Assembly: GCF_041146795.1 (NCBI RefSeq)
Contig: NC_135185.1
Coordinates: 22,588,529 to 22,652,528, forward strand
Reading direction: 5' to 3'
Source: Maylandia zebra
Lineage: Eukaryota; Chordata; Actinopteri; Cichliformes; Cichlidae
DNA length: 64,000 bases
Under the pieces are notes generated by a model. That model had not been told where the DNA came from. It saw only the letters and a program-made list of their open reading frames with translations, and did no database searches. Numbering within the stretch: the first letter of the stretch is position 1; each line of letters begins with the position of its first letter. The position numbers and the translations under genes were made by a program. Shown here one piece after another: positions 12,440 to 24,015 of this stretch.

Positions 12440-12740
12440 TAGACATCCATTCATCCATCTTCTGATGCTGGATGCATCTCTGGCTCATCTGGAAGGACAT
12501 CAGGGCGTTCCCAATCCAGTCGAGAGATATAATCTCTACATCATGTCCTGGGTTTGCCCCTGGGCTTCTTTCCAGTAAGACATGCCCGAAGCACCTCACT
12601 TGGGAGGGACCAAAGAAATGTCCTGGACAGATGCCCAAACCACCACATCTGGCTCCTTTTGATATTGAATAGTTGCAGCTCTTTGCTTTCAGGCTCAGGT
12701 CTTTGTTCACCACAAGAGAGTGACATAGTATTCATTCTTT
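12440..12740 (-). mobile_element. RTE/Rex3-like LINE reverse-transcriptase 3' fragment
   Basis: The minus-strand reading across 12735-12541 contains MWWFGHLSRTFLW, PSEVLRACLTGKKPRGKPRT, which matches the C-terminal tail of Rex3/RTE-type reverse-transcriptase polyproteins (pattern WFGHL.R......VFRAC.TG.RPRGRPRT). A second frame continues DVEIISLDWIG. Frames are broken and only about 300 bases remain, as expected for a 5'-truncated LINE. Confidence 0.7.
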
Positions 12741-13114
12741 CATGAAAAAGACCCCCTGATACTTAAACTCATCTAATTTGGGCAGTGCTACCCATGAACT
12801 AGCCTAACATTCAAGTCTGTCCTTTCAATGATACATAATTTATATTAATCTTTCACTAATCCACTCAAACAAGCAACCATAAATGGATAGGAGAAATCGA
12901 CAGAAGTGGACAGATCACGACAGTTGTGTAGTAACATTTCTAGGGAAGTGCACTTCAAGTTTTAGCATACGTTTTCAGAGGTGTGGTTATGACACTTATA
13001 CAGTATAGATTTAACACAAAGTCCCTGTTAAGCAGTCCTGGTAATACTGGTATGCAGGTTTTGTTATCTTCAAAATAACTAAGCCACATGCTTTACTCTC
13101 TCTCCTGTAGGTTG

Positions 13115-13345
13115 CCTTTTGTGCTCACGCCCACTCTGCCCCTCCCTGCACCTCGTTCTTCCTCTTAAAAGGGAGTTTTTCCTTCCCACTGTGGCCTACT
13201 GCTTGGCTACAGGGGGTTGTGTGATTGTTGGGCTTTCTATCTAATATTGCAGGGTCTTTACCTTACCACATAAAGCAATTGAAATAATGTATACAGTAAG
13301 GTGCTGTTGTGATTTGGAACTATATAAATAGACTGAATTGAACTG
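13115..13345 (+). repeat. Fish LINE/SINE-type 3' tail with TTGAA end
   Basis: The block AAAAGGGAGTTTTTCCTTCC at about 13167, a GGGGGTTGTGTGATTGTTGG stretch, and the tail TATAAATAGACTGAATTGAA are characteristic of a very common teleost dispersed repeat that ends in GAATT-type repeats. A fragment in the opposite orientation lies at 22313-22400. The exact family name is not certain. Confidence 0.6.
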
Positions 13346-14929
13346 AACGAATTAAATTTCCTCCCCATTTCCAGCCTTTGCTGCAAACCTAAGCTAATTT
13401 TCCTTTTAGCTTCAGATTGACTGAACAGATACGGGATCACTTTTCATCTAATGATCTGCCGTCATCCACTGCTTTACTGTATAGCAGAGAGTTTTCTAAT
13501 TAAAGTTTCCTGTCATAGCTTCTCTAATTTCCACAGTTCACTCAGGCATCACATGGGAGAAGAACCTCCCAGCTTCACAACACTAATCATCACCACATCG
13601 TCCCACATGAAAGTTCTGAGGGAAGCGGTGTTTTTTACCTCTTCAGCATTCGATCAGGGGTGTTTTTGGTTGTGGGTGCGTGCGTGTTCATTTGCATGCA
13701 GCTGTATGCGAGGATCGTTTCATTTCCCGCAGAGAAAACGAATTAAAATATGACACCTCTCTCTTCTGCCTCTCATCTCGTGCTTTTCACTGTGTTAAGA
13801 GATGGCAAAACTGCTAAATATAGTTCTGCAAGTGGAGTGTGAAACCTCTTCACCTCTCTCAGCGTTTCTAACATTGCGGAGGTCGAAATGAGAGGATTTT
13901 GTGGTAGCTTGAACAAAGGTTTAATCATCTTTCTAATGAACTCTTCATGTGCATGTTGTATGTGAACGAAAAAGGGAGGGAGAGGAGAAAAAAGCAGAAC
14001 AAGAAGAAGAAGAGTCACTTTTCTTATCTGTGATACAGCAAGGCTAATGTGATTTTTATGTAATACTAATTATAAAGTATATCCTAGAGACGAATATAAC
14101 ATCAGGGTAAATATGGTGTAATGCAGTATAACAGATTTAGTTTTTCTTAGCATGTGTATTTGTGTTAAAGTTGATGATTTATTGTCTTTGCATGCAAGAA
14201 TTCCCGTTTTCTTGGTCTTTAATGGCTTTTCACAAGTAGAGAAGAAGAGGAGGCCAGTCAGAGACTATAGCAACTCAATGCCTTGTATTTTCTATGAGGA
14301 AGGTTCCCAACCTGCGATTGTTGACTTTATCTGCTGTATCATTAACCCAGACTCCAAAATTCAGACAGTTGAGTCAACTTGCTGGCTGTTTCCATACAGA
14401 TGCGTTCGCTCGAAATATAAGAATAACTTCCCAAAGGATCAATAAAGTTGTGGTATTGTGGTTGAATTTTTCTTTCTGAGTCTTTTTCTTTCAAAGTCAA
14501 CTATCTGGTAAAGATTTTTTTTTTTTTTATGCTCACAGATTTTGAGACTCGGATGTTCAATAAAGTCATCTCTCTATGTTCTTTCTGATTAATCAATTAA
14601 TCAAATCGTCTACAAAAATGTCAGAGAATTCCCAGAAGATGGCAGAAATTTTAGAAAACCACCAAGGACAAATTCTTGATGCCTAAGATCATTCATAATA
14701 AATGAAATCTAACAGTGTGTCCAATATAAAGCAAAAAGCATGACCTGATTTAAATTTTGTCCCATCGAGGTTTCTCCTTGTGCACCTCTGAACCCTTCCA
14801 GCACTGCTGCTATGTTTAGATCATTAATTGGAAGTCCTGTTTTTACCTGTTGTATGTGCCTATTTGCGGCAGCACTATGAACCTCAAATCAAGCACAAAC
14901 TTCTCTTTAAAACTCAGCCAACCTGTGAG
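13346..14929. other. Presumed fam163a upstream intron, nothing recognised
   Basis: Contains a T-run at about 14514-14528 and an AAG-rich patch near 14000. No coding or repeat feature could be supported. Confidence 0.4.
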
Positions 14930-15415
14930 CCAAGAATCATCACTGCTGATGAGAAGCAGGTGGTCGCCACAGTGAATTCTCTGCCTGTCCCTAGCATCCC
15001 CCACTGTCACACCAACCTACTCCGTGTCCTCCTTCACTTCTACACTTTGTGTCAGTCCCACCATCTCCAAACCATACCTCATAGCATGTCTCCGTACTGT
15101 TTTGTAAACCTTCCCTTTCACTCTTGCTGCTATCCCTCTGTCACAAATCATCCCTGACACTCATCTCCACACACTCCACCGTGCTTGCACTCTTTTCCCC
15201 TCTCCGTTACACTTTTCGCTGGATGGCGGACCCCCAGATATTTAAGCTCATCAACCTTCTCTACATCTACTGCTTGAAGATTCAGTCTTACACCTGTCTC
15301 CCTCTCAATCAGACATAATCTTTCATGCTTCTTCCGACTTTCAGTCCTCTTCTCTCCAGTGCATATCGTCACCTCCCCAGGTTTTCCTCCACCTGCTCTC
15401 TTCTCTCGGTACAAA
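14930..15415 (-). mobile_element. Non-LTR retrotransposon reverse-transcriptase fragment
   Basis: On the minus strand, 15414-15148 reads with VDVEKVDELKYLGV near the middle, the typical 'V..F/LKYLG' segment that follows the catalytic palm of LINE reverse transcriptases, preceded by a degraded ESRKKHERLCL stretch. The complementary plus strand is pyrimidine-rich. Frames are interrupted and neither end is defined. RTE-like is the likeliest class. Confidence 0.6.
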
Positions 15416-15905
15416 TTAATTGACAGTGAAAATAATAATGAGCTGAAGCCAAAATTGAATTTTTGCCCAACCCTGCTAGATGCTCAGTGTTTTGAGTCAA
15501 GAGTGACAATGTTGCTGACTGCTTAAGAGCCTCCCTGTCTCTCATTTGCACATATACTTTACATCATTTCTTGGCAACTCTCAAAATCCCTGCAAATCTC
15601 AGGGATTTACATTTCCTTCAGCGCTGCTTTTTGTACAGTAAGGAAGTGGATCCTTTCTTTCTGTGATTGAAGCTGACTTGACAGATACACTTTGTATAAC
15701 TAGAGTGTGCAGGTCACCTGGGACTGGTACACATAATGACTTTATGTAGCTTCTGTGTTGTGGAAATCAGATGCCTGTTGGCTCCTCTGAGACAGCTTCA
15801 TCCCCCTTCTTCAGTGTCACTTGTCCAAGTCAGCCACTGACAGGATTGTGGCAGATCCTTCTTTCAGACCACAGTTAAATCTAAGGGTTTTATGTGGTAT
15901 TATGA

Positions 15906-15926
15906 GTGTGTGTGTGTGTGTGTGTG
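15906..15926. repeat. (GT)n microsatellite
   Basis: Short perfect GT run. Confidence 0.9.
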
Positions 15927-16129
15927 CTTCCCAGCTAAATCAGACAGCTCTGAACCCACTGGGAGTCGTACATGAATTGTGTTGGATAAGATGACAGCAT
16001 TAAAGTTGAGTCTTCCAACCTCTGTCACTTGGCATGTTTGTCTCTCCAGTCTACTGGAAACTCTCTAATCTGAGGCTTTACCTTAGCGCTCCCTCTCTAG
16101 CATAATTTGGTCGCGTGTTAGTCAAAGTG

Positions 16130-17215
16130 ACTTATTTTTCTTTCTAGAAAGATTCCATTGCTGCGCCTTTGTTGATATATTTCAGAGAAGGTTATAAATT
16201 TTGCATGCATGTGCCACAGTAGTTGCACACAGGTCTTAAATTTAAGTCGATAGCCTGAGCCCGGAATGATGTATGGCATGTTGGAAAAAGTAGGATATTC
16301 TTCAAAGAGTAAATGAGAGACAAAGAGAATGAAGAAAAGATAAGATGCACAAAGAGGAGTAAGGAGACATGAGATTGTGAGCTAGACGGGGAGGGGATGG
16401 AGAAATGGGGAGCAAAAGAGACTTCACATCGCTTTTAACGACATTATCGCGGTCCATGGTGTATATAATTTAGTACGATGACGCAATGGAAGATACTGCA
16501 GAAGGGCGCTCTCTGAGAGGGAGGCTCACATACTCATTTCAGGCCGCACATATAATGAAAGAGATCTAGTGCTTTATGTGATTGTACCATCTATTTAAAA
16601 TAGAGATTCAAGTTTATTCATTGTTCAGGGTCATTAACCTCATTAATGATACATCGGACAAACAAAGGGACAGAGCAGCAAAACCGCTCGCTGGCAGCTG
16701 ACCAAGCCACCCAATTATGAACTATTCTTTTTATTTAACCTTCCTGCTGAGATTTACCAGATGTCAAAATATCAAATCCCAGAACAGTTAAATCTATTAA
16801 TTAGTCAATGAAATGTAAATTAACTGCAAATTACTGCTTTAGAAAGCTCACAGCTTTCACAAACGTGCATTAATATAAAGGGAAGTTGGGTTTTTTTGTT
16901 TGTTTGAATCCATTTAATTGGCATAATTAAATGCTGTTACTCCAGTGAGAAATATCTGGATGTTTTAGTTAATCAAGTTGAACGGTAGATAAATAGAGTC
17001 TTCTGGTGTTGTAATTACTATAATGGCAGTGCCTAAAATGAATATTTCTGCCCGAACGCAGCCATGCAAATTTGTCTAAATTAATGTCGAAATCATGAAA
17101 TTTAAAAGCTGATATAAGAGGTCACTCTCTGAGCGGATTAATTTGGGTATTCTGCGCCGTGGTTGTTTGTTTATTTAGTATTTTGATGTCACTGCCAGTA
17201 AAATGAAATTAAGAC
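16130..17215. other. Repeat-free AT-rich block, possible conserved non-coding DNA
   Basis: About 1 kb without recognisable repeats, rich in TAATTA, TTAAT and ATTA cores. This composition resembles conserved non-coding enhancers bound by homeodomain factors. It lies in the presumed intron upstream of the fam163a coding exons. No alignment could be made, so this is only a pointer. Confidence 0.25.
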
Positions 17216-17218
17216 ATC

Positions 17219-17220
<2 letters not shown>

Positions 17221-17257
<37 letters not shown>
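17221..17257. repeat. (CA)n microsatellite
   Basis: Perfect CA run of 37 bases. Confidence 0.97.
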
Positions 17258-17259
<2 letters not shown>

Positions 17260-17894
17260 GGTTCTTTATCGCTCGCACGCAGCTAATTTAGTGCTTTCTC
17301 TAGACAGGCTTGTTTAGAAGCAGATCTTTTTGAGGCGAGACAGTAAATTTGCTGTGCGCTTTGGAGATAAATATACGTGCATCTGCATTGATTTATTTCT
17401 TTTCTTTTATTTCTTTACACTGCTTTGGTTCTTTTGTGTCTCAGTGTCAATCAGATCGGTTTGCTTAAGGTTATTTACCTGCAAAGCAAAGAAAAGGGGA
17501 GAGGAATTGGGTTCATGTGACAGTATGCCCTGATAATATCCAGGAGATTTCATGGTGGCAGCTATCAGCGCAGCAGTGAGAGGTGATTTTGAAGCTGTCA
17601 CAGTAAAAAAAGGACAAGCGACATATCGCTTGAATGTATTATTATTATTATTATCCTGAAACTGTGCTGCACATACTTGTATGAAATGCCACACATATTA
17701 TTAGCATGCAGAGAATGTGCTGCTGCATTCAGCAGATTAATTCAACCACACGTTGAGTGTTATTTTTCAATTCAAAACAGCTCCCAGTTGTTTTAAGTAT
17801 TCTGGAGTGAGCGTGATTCATTCCTTTGTATGCCTATTTATGGGTTATATAGAAAGAACAGATTCTTTGTCATGAAATAGCGGCTGTAATACAA

Positions 17895-18815
17895 ACCCAC
17901 CAGCCACTTCATTAGGTACATGTGGCTTTACTCCTTTTTGCATTCAGAGCTGACTTAATTCTTCATGGCATAGATTCAACTGGATGCTGGAAACATTCTT
18001 CAGAGGCTTTGGTTTGACGTGATAGCATTATGCATTTGCTGCAGAAATATTGCTTGCACATTCGTGATATCAATCTTCCATTCCACTCCATCCCAAAGTT
18101 GCTTTATTGAACTGAAATCAGGTGACTGTGGAGGCCATTTGAGAGCAGTGAACTTACTGTCATTTTCAAGAAAGTAGTTTGAGATGATTTGAGCTTTGTG
18201 ACATGGCGTGCTATCCTGCTGGAAGCAACCATCAGAGGATGGGTACACTGTGGTCATACTAGGATGGACATAGTCAGGGACAACACTTGTGTATGGAGTG
18301 GTGTTTAAACAATGCTTGACTGGCACTAAGGGCCCCAAAGACTTCCAACCTTTTACATCACCAGCAGCAGCTGGAACTGTTGTGCTTTCATGTTGTTTAT
18401 ACCAAGTTCTCAACCTATTATTCTAATTACTTACAGAAATCAGCAGAGCAGGTAACATTTTCCAGTGTTTTATTGGCTAATTTTGGTGAATTGTAGCCTT
18501 AGTTTCCTGTTCTTTAGATGGCAGGAGTGGCAGTGGGTGTGGTCTACTGCTGCTACAACAGAAGACCACACACTCTGCTTCAAGGATTTGATGTATTATC
18601 CCTTCACAGATACTCATTTGCATACCTTTGTCGTTATAAATGTACTTTTCTAAGTTGCCTTCCTATCAATATGAAGCAGTCTGGCCATTCTCCTCTGAGC
18701 TCTGAAATCAACTAAGCACTTCTTCAGACTGCAATGCATTGGGCTGCTCCCACCTGAGTGGCTGATTTGTATTAACAAGCAGCTTAAAATGTGGCCTGGG
18801 GGTGTATTTTATAAA
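17895..18815 (-). mobile_element. Decayed Tc1/mariner element, DD36E-like family, copy 2
   Basis: The left end CCAGCCACTTCATTAGGTAC matches copies at 6390 and 55913. The minus-strand frame 18413-18000 retains [20 protein letters not shown] and LKWPPQSPDFSSIKQLW. That is the catalytic core around the second Asp and the position of the third acidic residue, with 36 residues between them. In this copy the third residue is Lys instead of Glu and the PDLNPIE motif reads PDFSSIK, so the enzyme is dead. Right-end sequence around 18760-18815 is degraded. Confidence 0.82.
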
Positions 18816-19504
18816 CTACTTTTAGACATTTTAGGCAACCACGTGTGTTATTTAATTTTTAAAAGCCACACATTATATAACTACACTGTATTTATGGGCT
18901 AAACAGTTGCTTGGTTGAATATAAATTACATAATTACAGAATCATAGAAATTATCAGCGGCATAGCACAACAGCTGCTATGTAGCGTTTCTCATGCCAAA
19001 CATTTCCTCCTGACAGAAGCCTCTTTTTCTACCTGCAGGAGTTCCAAAGAGAGGTGATTTTGAGAGTAACAGTCCTCAGGCCTGGTTTGGTTTCCTACCT
19101 CCTTACATTCTCCCGCTGTCTTCTTATGTGTGTGTTCGGTTGGTTTGTTGGAATTCAGACCTGACGGCGCCTTGAAAAGATTATTTTTGCTCTGAGCACT
19201 TAACCTCTGAAAATTAAAAAAACAAAAAAACATTAGCCTGGAGGCTATAGCCTGCAGATGGGTTACAAATGAAAGAAATAGTTCAGTATTGCAGCTCAGC
19301 ATTCCTCTCATGTTAGTTCACTGAGTGTTGAGCAGAAGCTGGGAGGGGATGAGCTCAGCATTAAGACAGCATGCAGTGCTAAACAGCTACCCTTCATGTG
19401 CCAATGTTTAAAAATACAACTACTCTCTTGTTTTATCCCTAAAAAGCAAATGTCAAAATTAGAATTTGTGATATCCTATTTATGCACAGTACCCTGCAAA
19501 AATA
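18816..19504. other. Presumed fam163a upstream intron, nothing recognised
   Basis: No exon or repeat was recognised. The sequence abuts the TA target site of the DD37E transposon at 19503-19504. Confidence 0.4.
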
Positions 19505-19706
19505 CAGGGAGTGCAGAATTATTAGGCAAATGAGTATTTTGTCCACATCATCCTCTTCATGCATGTTGTCTTACTCCAAGCTGTATAGGCTCGAAAGCCT
19601 ACTACCAATTAAGCATATTAGGTGCTGTGCATCTCTGTAATGAGAAGGGGTGTGGTCTAATGACATCAACACCCTATATCAGGTGTGCATAATTATTAGG
19701 CAACGT
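19505..19706 (+). repeat. Left IR/DR arm of the DD37E transposon
   Basis: Outer copy of ATTATTAGGCAA at about 19518 and inner copy at about 19695, the direct-repeat pair expected for transposase binding in IR/DR elements. Confidence 0.85.
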
Positions 19707-19722
19707 CCTTTCCTTTGGCAAA

Positions 19723-20739
19723 ATGGGTCAAAAGAAGGACTTGACAGGCTCAGAAAAGTCAAAAATAGTGAGATATCTTGCAGAGGGATGCAGCAGTCTC
19801 AAAATTGCAAAGCTTCTGAAGCGTGATCATCAAACAATCAAGCGTTTCATTCAAAATAGTCAACAGGGTCGCAAGAAGCGTGTGGAAAAACCAAGGTGCA
19901 AAATAACTGCCCATGAACTGAGAAAAGTCAAGCGTGCAGCTGCCAAGATGCCACTTGCCACCAGTTTGGCCATATTTCAGAGCTGCAACATCACTGGAGT
20001 GCCCAAAAGCACAAGGTGTGCAATACTCAGAGACATGGCCAAGGTAAGAAAGGCTGAAAGACGACCACCACTGAACAAGACACACAAGCTGAAACGTCAA
20101 GACTGGGCCAAGAAATATCTCAAGACTGGTTTTTCTAAGGTTTTATGGACTGATGAAATGAGAGTGAGTCTTGATGGGCCAGATGGATGGGCCCGTGGCT
20201 GGATTGGTAAAGGGCAGAGAGCTCCAGTCCGACTCAGACGCCAGCAAGATGGAGGTGGAGTACTGGTTTGGGCTGGTATCATCAAAGATGAGCTTGTGGG
20301 GCCTTTTCGGGTTGAGGATGGAGTCAAGCTCAACTCCCAGTCCTACTGCCAGTTTCTGGAAGACACCTTCTTCAAGCAGTGGTACAGGAAGAAGTCTGCA
20401 TCCTTCAAGAAAAACATGATTTTCATGCAGGACAATGCTCCATCACACGCGTCCAAGTACTCCACAGCGTGGCTGGCAAGAAAGGGTATAAAAGAAGAAA
20501 AACTAATGACATGGCCACCTTGTTCACCTGATCTGAACCCCATTGAGAACCTGTGGTCCATCATCAAATGTGAGATTTACAAGGAGGGAAAACAGTACAC
20601 CTCTCTGAACAGTGTCTGGGAGGCTGTGGTTGCTGCTGCACGCAATGTTGATGGTGAACAGATCAAAACACTGACAGAATCCATGGATGGCAGGCTTTTG
20701 AGTGTCCTTGCAAAGAAAGGTGGCTATATTGGTCACTGA
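19723..20739 (+). CDS. Tc1/mariner transposase, DD37E, 338 aa, intact
   Basis: A cut-and-paste DNA transposase that binds the terminal repeats, excises the element and reinserts it at TA. Residues 1-45 form a first helix-turn-helix (LTGSEKSKIVRYLAEGCSSL, then KIAKLLKRDHQTIKRFI). GRKKR at 49-53 is a GRPR-like linker and nuclear-localisation candidate. A second helix-turn-helix spans about 60-110. The catalytic triad is complete: D144 in LWTDE, D237 in FMQDNAPSH and E275 in SPDLNPIENLW. Counting codons gives exactly 37 residues between D237 and E275, which distinguishes it from classical DD34E Tc1. The glycine-rich GGGVLVWAG box is at 177-185. The start ATG at 19723 gives the usual length for the family (about 340) and follows the inner terminal repeat by 16 bases. 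No stop or frameshift is present. Confidence 0.96.
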   Translation: MGQKKDLTGSEKSKIVRYLAEGCSSLKIAKLLKRDHQTIKRFIQNSQQGRKKRVEKPRCKITAHELRKVKRAAAKMPLATSLAIFQSCNITGVPKSTRCAILRDMAKVRKAERRPPLNKTHKLKRQDWAKKYLKTGFSKVLWTDEMRVSLDGPDGWARGWIGKGQRAPVRLRRQQDGGGVLVWAGIIKDELVGPFRVEDGVKLNSQSYCQFLEDTFFKQWYRKKSASFKKNMIFMQDNAPSHASKYSTAWLARKGIKEEKLMTWPPCSPDLNPIENLWSIIKCEIYKEGKQYTSLNSVWEAVVAAARNVDGEQIKTLTESMDGRLLSVLAKKGGYIGH

Positions 20740-20831
20740 TTTGTTTTTGTTTTGTTTTTGAATGTGGAGATGTTATATTGGTTTCACTGGTAAAAATAAA
20801 TAATTGAAATGGGTATATATTTGTTTTTTGT

Positions 20832-21033
20832 TAAGTTGCCTAATAATTATGCACAGTAATAGTCACCTGCACACACAGATATCCCCCTAAAATAGCTAAA
20901 ACTAAAAACTACTTCCAAAAACATTCAGCTTTGATATTAATGAGTTTTTTGGGTTCATTGAGAACATGGTTGTTGTTCAATAATAAAATTATTCCTCAAA
21001 AATACAACTTGCCTAATAATTCTGCACTCCCTG
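20832..21033 (-). repeat. Right IR/DR arm of the DD37E transposon
   Basis: Inverted partner of the left arm. Inner repeat at 20832-20851 and outer repeat at about 21009-21033, ending next to TA at 21034-21035. Confidence 0.85.
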
Positions 21034-21547
21034 TATGGTGATAATCAACTGCAGCTCAGCGAAAATATGACAAAAAAAATCTCACTATTTGAACCCAATA
21101 ACGATGTAAGTAGACCTAGTTTGGGGTATGGACAGACTTCTGGCAAATACAGTTTGTAAAGAGTAAATAGTCTTATAAATGTTTCCTGTTCCAGAGTTTG
21201 TCATTTGATTCAATCAGAAACAGAATCGTTTGAATCATATTTGCTCGAAGCAAAGCAGCTTTGCTTTTTTACATCATGAAACCCCAGAAGGACTTTTATT
21301 TTGGAAGAATGGCATTTGTGCATTTTTATCAGTTGCAATTGTATAATAATGGCATATAAATACACTAATCCAGCCTATTTTGGTTATTTTTTCAGGCATT
21401 AGAAACCTTTGCTGGACGTAAGTATGCTAAATATTCTGCGGAAGTTATTCTAACATTACTGAAATCCAAATGTAATTCTTGACTCATTTTCGCCTCTTTT
21501 CTGTCTTTGTTGATTTTGTGTGAAGGGTTTGATGGAGAGCTGGTCGG

Positions 21548-23522
21548 ATGTCAGCGGGAACTATTGTCATAACCGGAGGAATACTTGCCGGAGTGATACT
21601 GCTGTGCATTGTAGCAGTTCTCTGTTACTGTAGACTCCAGGTATTACTGTGCACGTTCATGTTTCTTGGTCTTTTAGGCAGTTTGCTCTTCACCCAAAAG
21701 CTCTTTTTACATTACTGATGTTTACTGGCTTAACAAACTCAACTAACTAATCTAGTTTGTGACCGTGTGCAATGAACTTGCAGTCTTATTGTCTTTGAAA
21801 TACTTGCTTCAAAGATGGGCACCACTCGCACTCAGCTGGCATCTTAAAAGCCAGTGAAAAAATGGCAAATTGACACAGTCTGCTATTAGTCTGCAATTAA
21901 GTAGGGTCAAGTTGGCAGTTACTTGCTATCTGTTTGATATAATACTGTGATAAATTACTGCAAATCTGTTGCCATCTACATGCACAGTAATTCACACTAA
22001 TTGGAAATTCGCATTAAATTGCAATCAGAGTCCAGACTGAACTTCTCAGGCTTGAAACAGAAAGGTTTCCACACATAGTGTTGTGTCCAGGATTTTAATT
22101 TACTAGCAAAATATCATAGACGCTAGCCACTTGCTTTTATTAATAAATATAACCACAAGGCAGAGCTGGTTGCCAAACAAACAAGTTGGTAACCAGCTGG
22201 ATGAAGTCACCTTATCCAAAGAGACCCATTGCAGACTAGTTGCACTTGTTGCCACATATTGATTTAGCTGATTGCAATCTGTGTGCGTTTAAAAATTAAG
22301 ATATAAAATTCATTTCAATGCAATTTTATTTACATAGTGCCAATTTAAAGCAACAGTCAGCCAGTAAGGTAAAGACAGACAATTATAGAGTAAAAAAACA
22401 AGAAATTTAAATCACCAGACCACCAACCAAGTTGGCAGACTTCAAAAAGTAGTAACAGGGATGAGTACTCAGCTGTCTGACCGTCCAGCTGTCATTGTCC
22501 ATGTCCACAACAGAGTAAATTCTAGGCTTCAGTCATATTGCAATAGTTAAAATAGAAACAATCAAACAAACAAGCAAAAGTGGTTGCTGTGAGATTGAGG
22601 TTGTCGAGCGCTCAACCTGGAGGCGACCTACTTCCAATCGTTCCCTAAATTTGCCAAAAATTCACTTCAGTCACCGGGCAACTCGAGGATGTTGCAGTCC
22701 TATTTTTAATCTAGTGAGACTGAGCCATAACCCAGTCTAATTGTCTGCCACCTTAACATGGTTTTCCACATTCTGTCTCATTTATGTAACATAGCACTCT
22801 AGTACCAAGTCACAGCTGGATCTGGTTACAATAAAAGCAGATGTGGTGGCCAGAGCAGTCAGTGGTTCAACATTTGCACAAAGCACAGTGCAGACTGCCC
22901 TTCCAAAGCCTAGTGACAGCTGTCTGAGTATACTGTCAGTCTTTTCACCTGCCTCTGAAAAAAAACTACTTCTAAGTATTCCCACCATGTTAAACTGAAT
23001 TTTGTTTGTCACTGTTCATATTTTGATTTTGATATCACAACTTTATTTTGCTGTGATAAAGCAATCAGAATCACAGAATGTTTAAGAAGACATCCAAACC
23101 CTTGTTCTTCTTGCTCACACCCTGGTGCCTTCTTTGTCATCCTCCTGCAGTATTACTGCTGTAAGAAAAATGATTCTGAGGTGGACGTGGCCTCCATGGC
23201 AGGACCGGATCCTCTCGCTCACTTTCCATGCAACGCCTGCAACGCCCTCGCCATGGACGGCACTGCCATCACCCCCGTCTCTCTGGATCAGCTGGATTCG
23301 GGTTCTCACCACTGCCCCAGCTGTTCACCGTACACCCTGCGCTCGGGACTCACAGACGACATGCGTAACGGAGGGGAGCGTCTCGGCTTCCATACTTACT
23401 ACGAGAACCCGTCTGTATCTCTTCCCCTGTCGGTTCACCCTCAGAGCTCCTCCCCTCTGAGCTACTGCAGTCCCTCGGACACGTTTCCTCCCCCGCCGCG
23501 CTCCTACAGCACTGACGTCTGA
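21548..23522 (+). CDS. fam163a: FAM163A-like small membrane protein, two coding exons
   Basis: FAM163A (neuroblastoma-derived secretory protein) is a small vertebrate protein of poorly known function. Coding exon 1 is 21548-21640 (31 codons, [20 protein letters not shown] through CRLQ, donor gtatta). Coding exon 2 is 23151-23522 (acceptor cctgcag, starting YYCCKKND) and ends RSYSTDV with TGA at 23520-23522. The protein has 154 residues. Residues 5-27 are a hydrophobic signal-anchor or transmembrane segment, immediately followed by the Cys-rich [12 protein letters not shown] motif that is nearly invariant in FAM163. Two further Cys clusters, CNAC and CPSC, and the [14 protein letters not shown] segment match FAM163A better than FAM163B. 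The C-terminal STDV resembles a PDZ ligand and is conserved in the family. A 5' non-coding exon is probable (see 10080-10660). The intron between the coding exons is about 1.5 kb and partly repetitive. Confidence 0.93.
22313..22400 (-). repeat. Fragment of the 13.1-kb repeat family, reverse orientation
   Basis: CAATGCAATTTTATTTACAT and AGTGCCAATTTAAAGCAACA followed by AGGTAAAGACAGACAATTAT are a diverged reverse complement of the 3' tail seen at about 13250-13345. It lies in the fam163a intron. Confidence 0.5.
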
Positions 23523-24015
23523 CCTTTGCTTCACTGTACAGGCACACACACACACACACACACCTACAGCGTCTAGCACATGCCCATATTACTGTACATG
23601 CCCACATAATTTGAAGGGAAGTGACCCATAAACTAAGCCTACTGATAGAGCCCCATGGTGGGTGACAAATCTGGGCATGATCTGCAGCAGGGAAATATTA
23701 CATAAAATTGGCCACATTACTCTTTAAAAAAACTCATATTTTAATCTTAGTACGACTTTTACTTAAACAAAAGCTATAAAATGTATAAGTACCATTACAG
23801 TTAGCATCTCATTGAGCCCGGTCACACATGATAGTGTTTTTAGTAAATGGCTCAAAGGTTGGAGCTAGTCTACACACTCTATAAATGCATCTGGGGCAAT
23901 GAAGTCATTCAGGTTACATATGATCAGGGACACATAACAAAGCTTTTAGTACAGAGTAAGCTCAGACAGTCCCCAGGTAGAAAAACAGGCGAGGTTTTGG
24001 GGCGTTAAAGTCATT
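23523..24015 (+). other. fam163a: fam163a 3' UTR and downstream sequence
   Basis: Begins with a short CA run (23543-23563). No AATAAA was found before the MITE that begins at 24016; AATAAA-like strings occur inside that repeat near 24104 and after it, so the transcript may run into the repeat. The 3' end cannot be placed. Confidence 0.4.

Larger units (their letters stand above)
19505..21033 (+). mobile_element. Complete Tc1/mariner transposon with DD37E transposase
   Basis: The element is 1529 bp and is flanked by the TA duplication (19503-19504 and 21034-21035). Both termini read CAGGGAGTGCAGAATTATTA when oriented inward, with 25 or more identical bases. A second repeat related to the end, GTGCATAATTATTAGGCAAC, sits about 185 bases inside the left end (19687-19706). 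Its complement lies at 20832-20851 inside the right end, giving an IR/DR architecture with arms of about 200 bp. It encloses one uninterrupted transposase gene. Known DD37E elements of vertebrates (the TRT group) have this size and organisation. Matching ends and an open gene imply recent insertion and possible activity. It lies about 0.5 kb upstream of the first fam163a coding exon. Confidence 0.95.

Noticed and set aside
13451-13753. 100-codon plus-strand frame
   Set aside because: No protein-like pattern and no splice context.
21835-22740. Possible dispersed repeat inside the fam163a intron
   Set aside because: Phrases look repeat-like (TTGCCAAACAAACAAGTTGG, GGAGGCGACCTACTTCC), but no ends, target duplication or coding relic could be identified; only the 22313-22400 fragment was kept.
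23325-23607. Minus-strand frames opposite fam163a exon 2
   Set aside because: Antisense shadows of a GC-rich coding exon; composition is Cys/Val repeats from the CA run.
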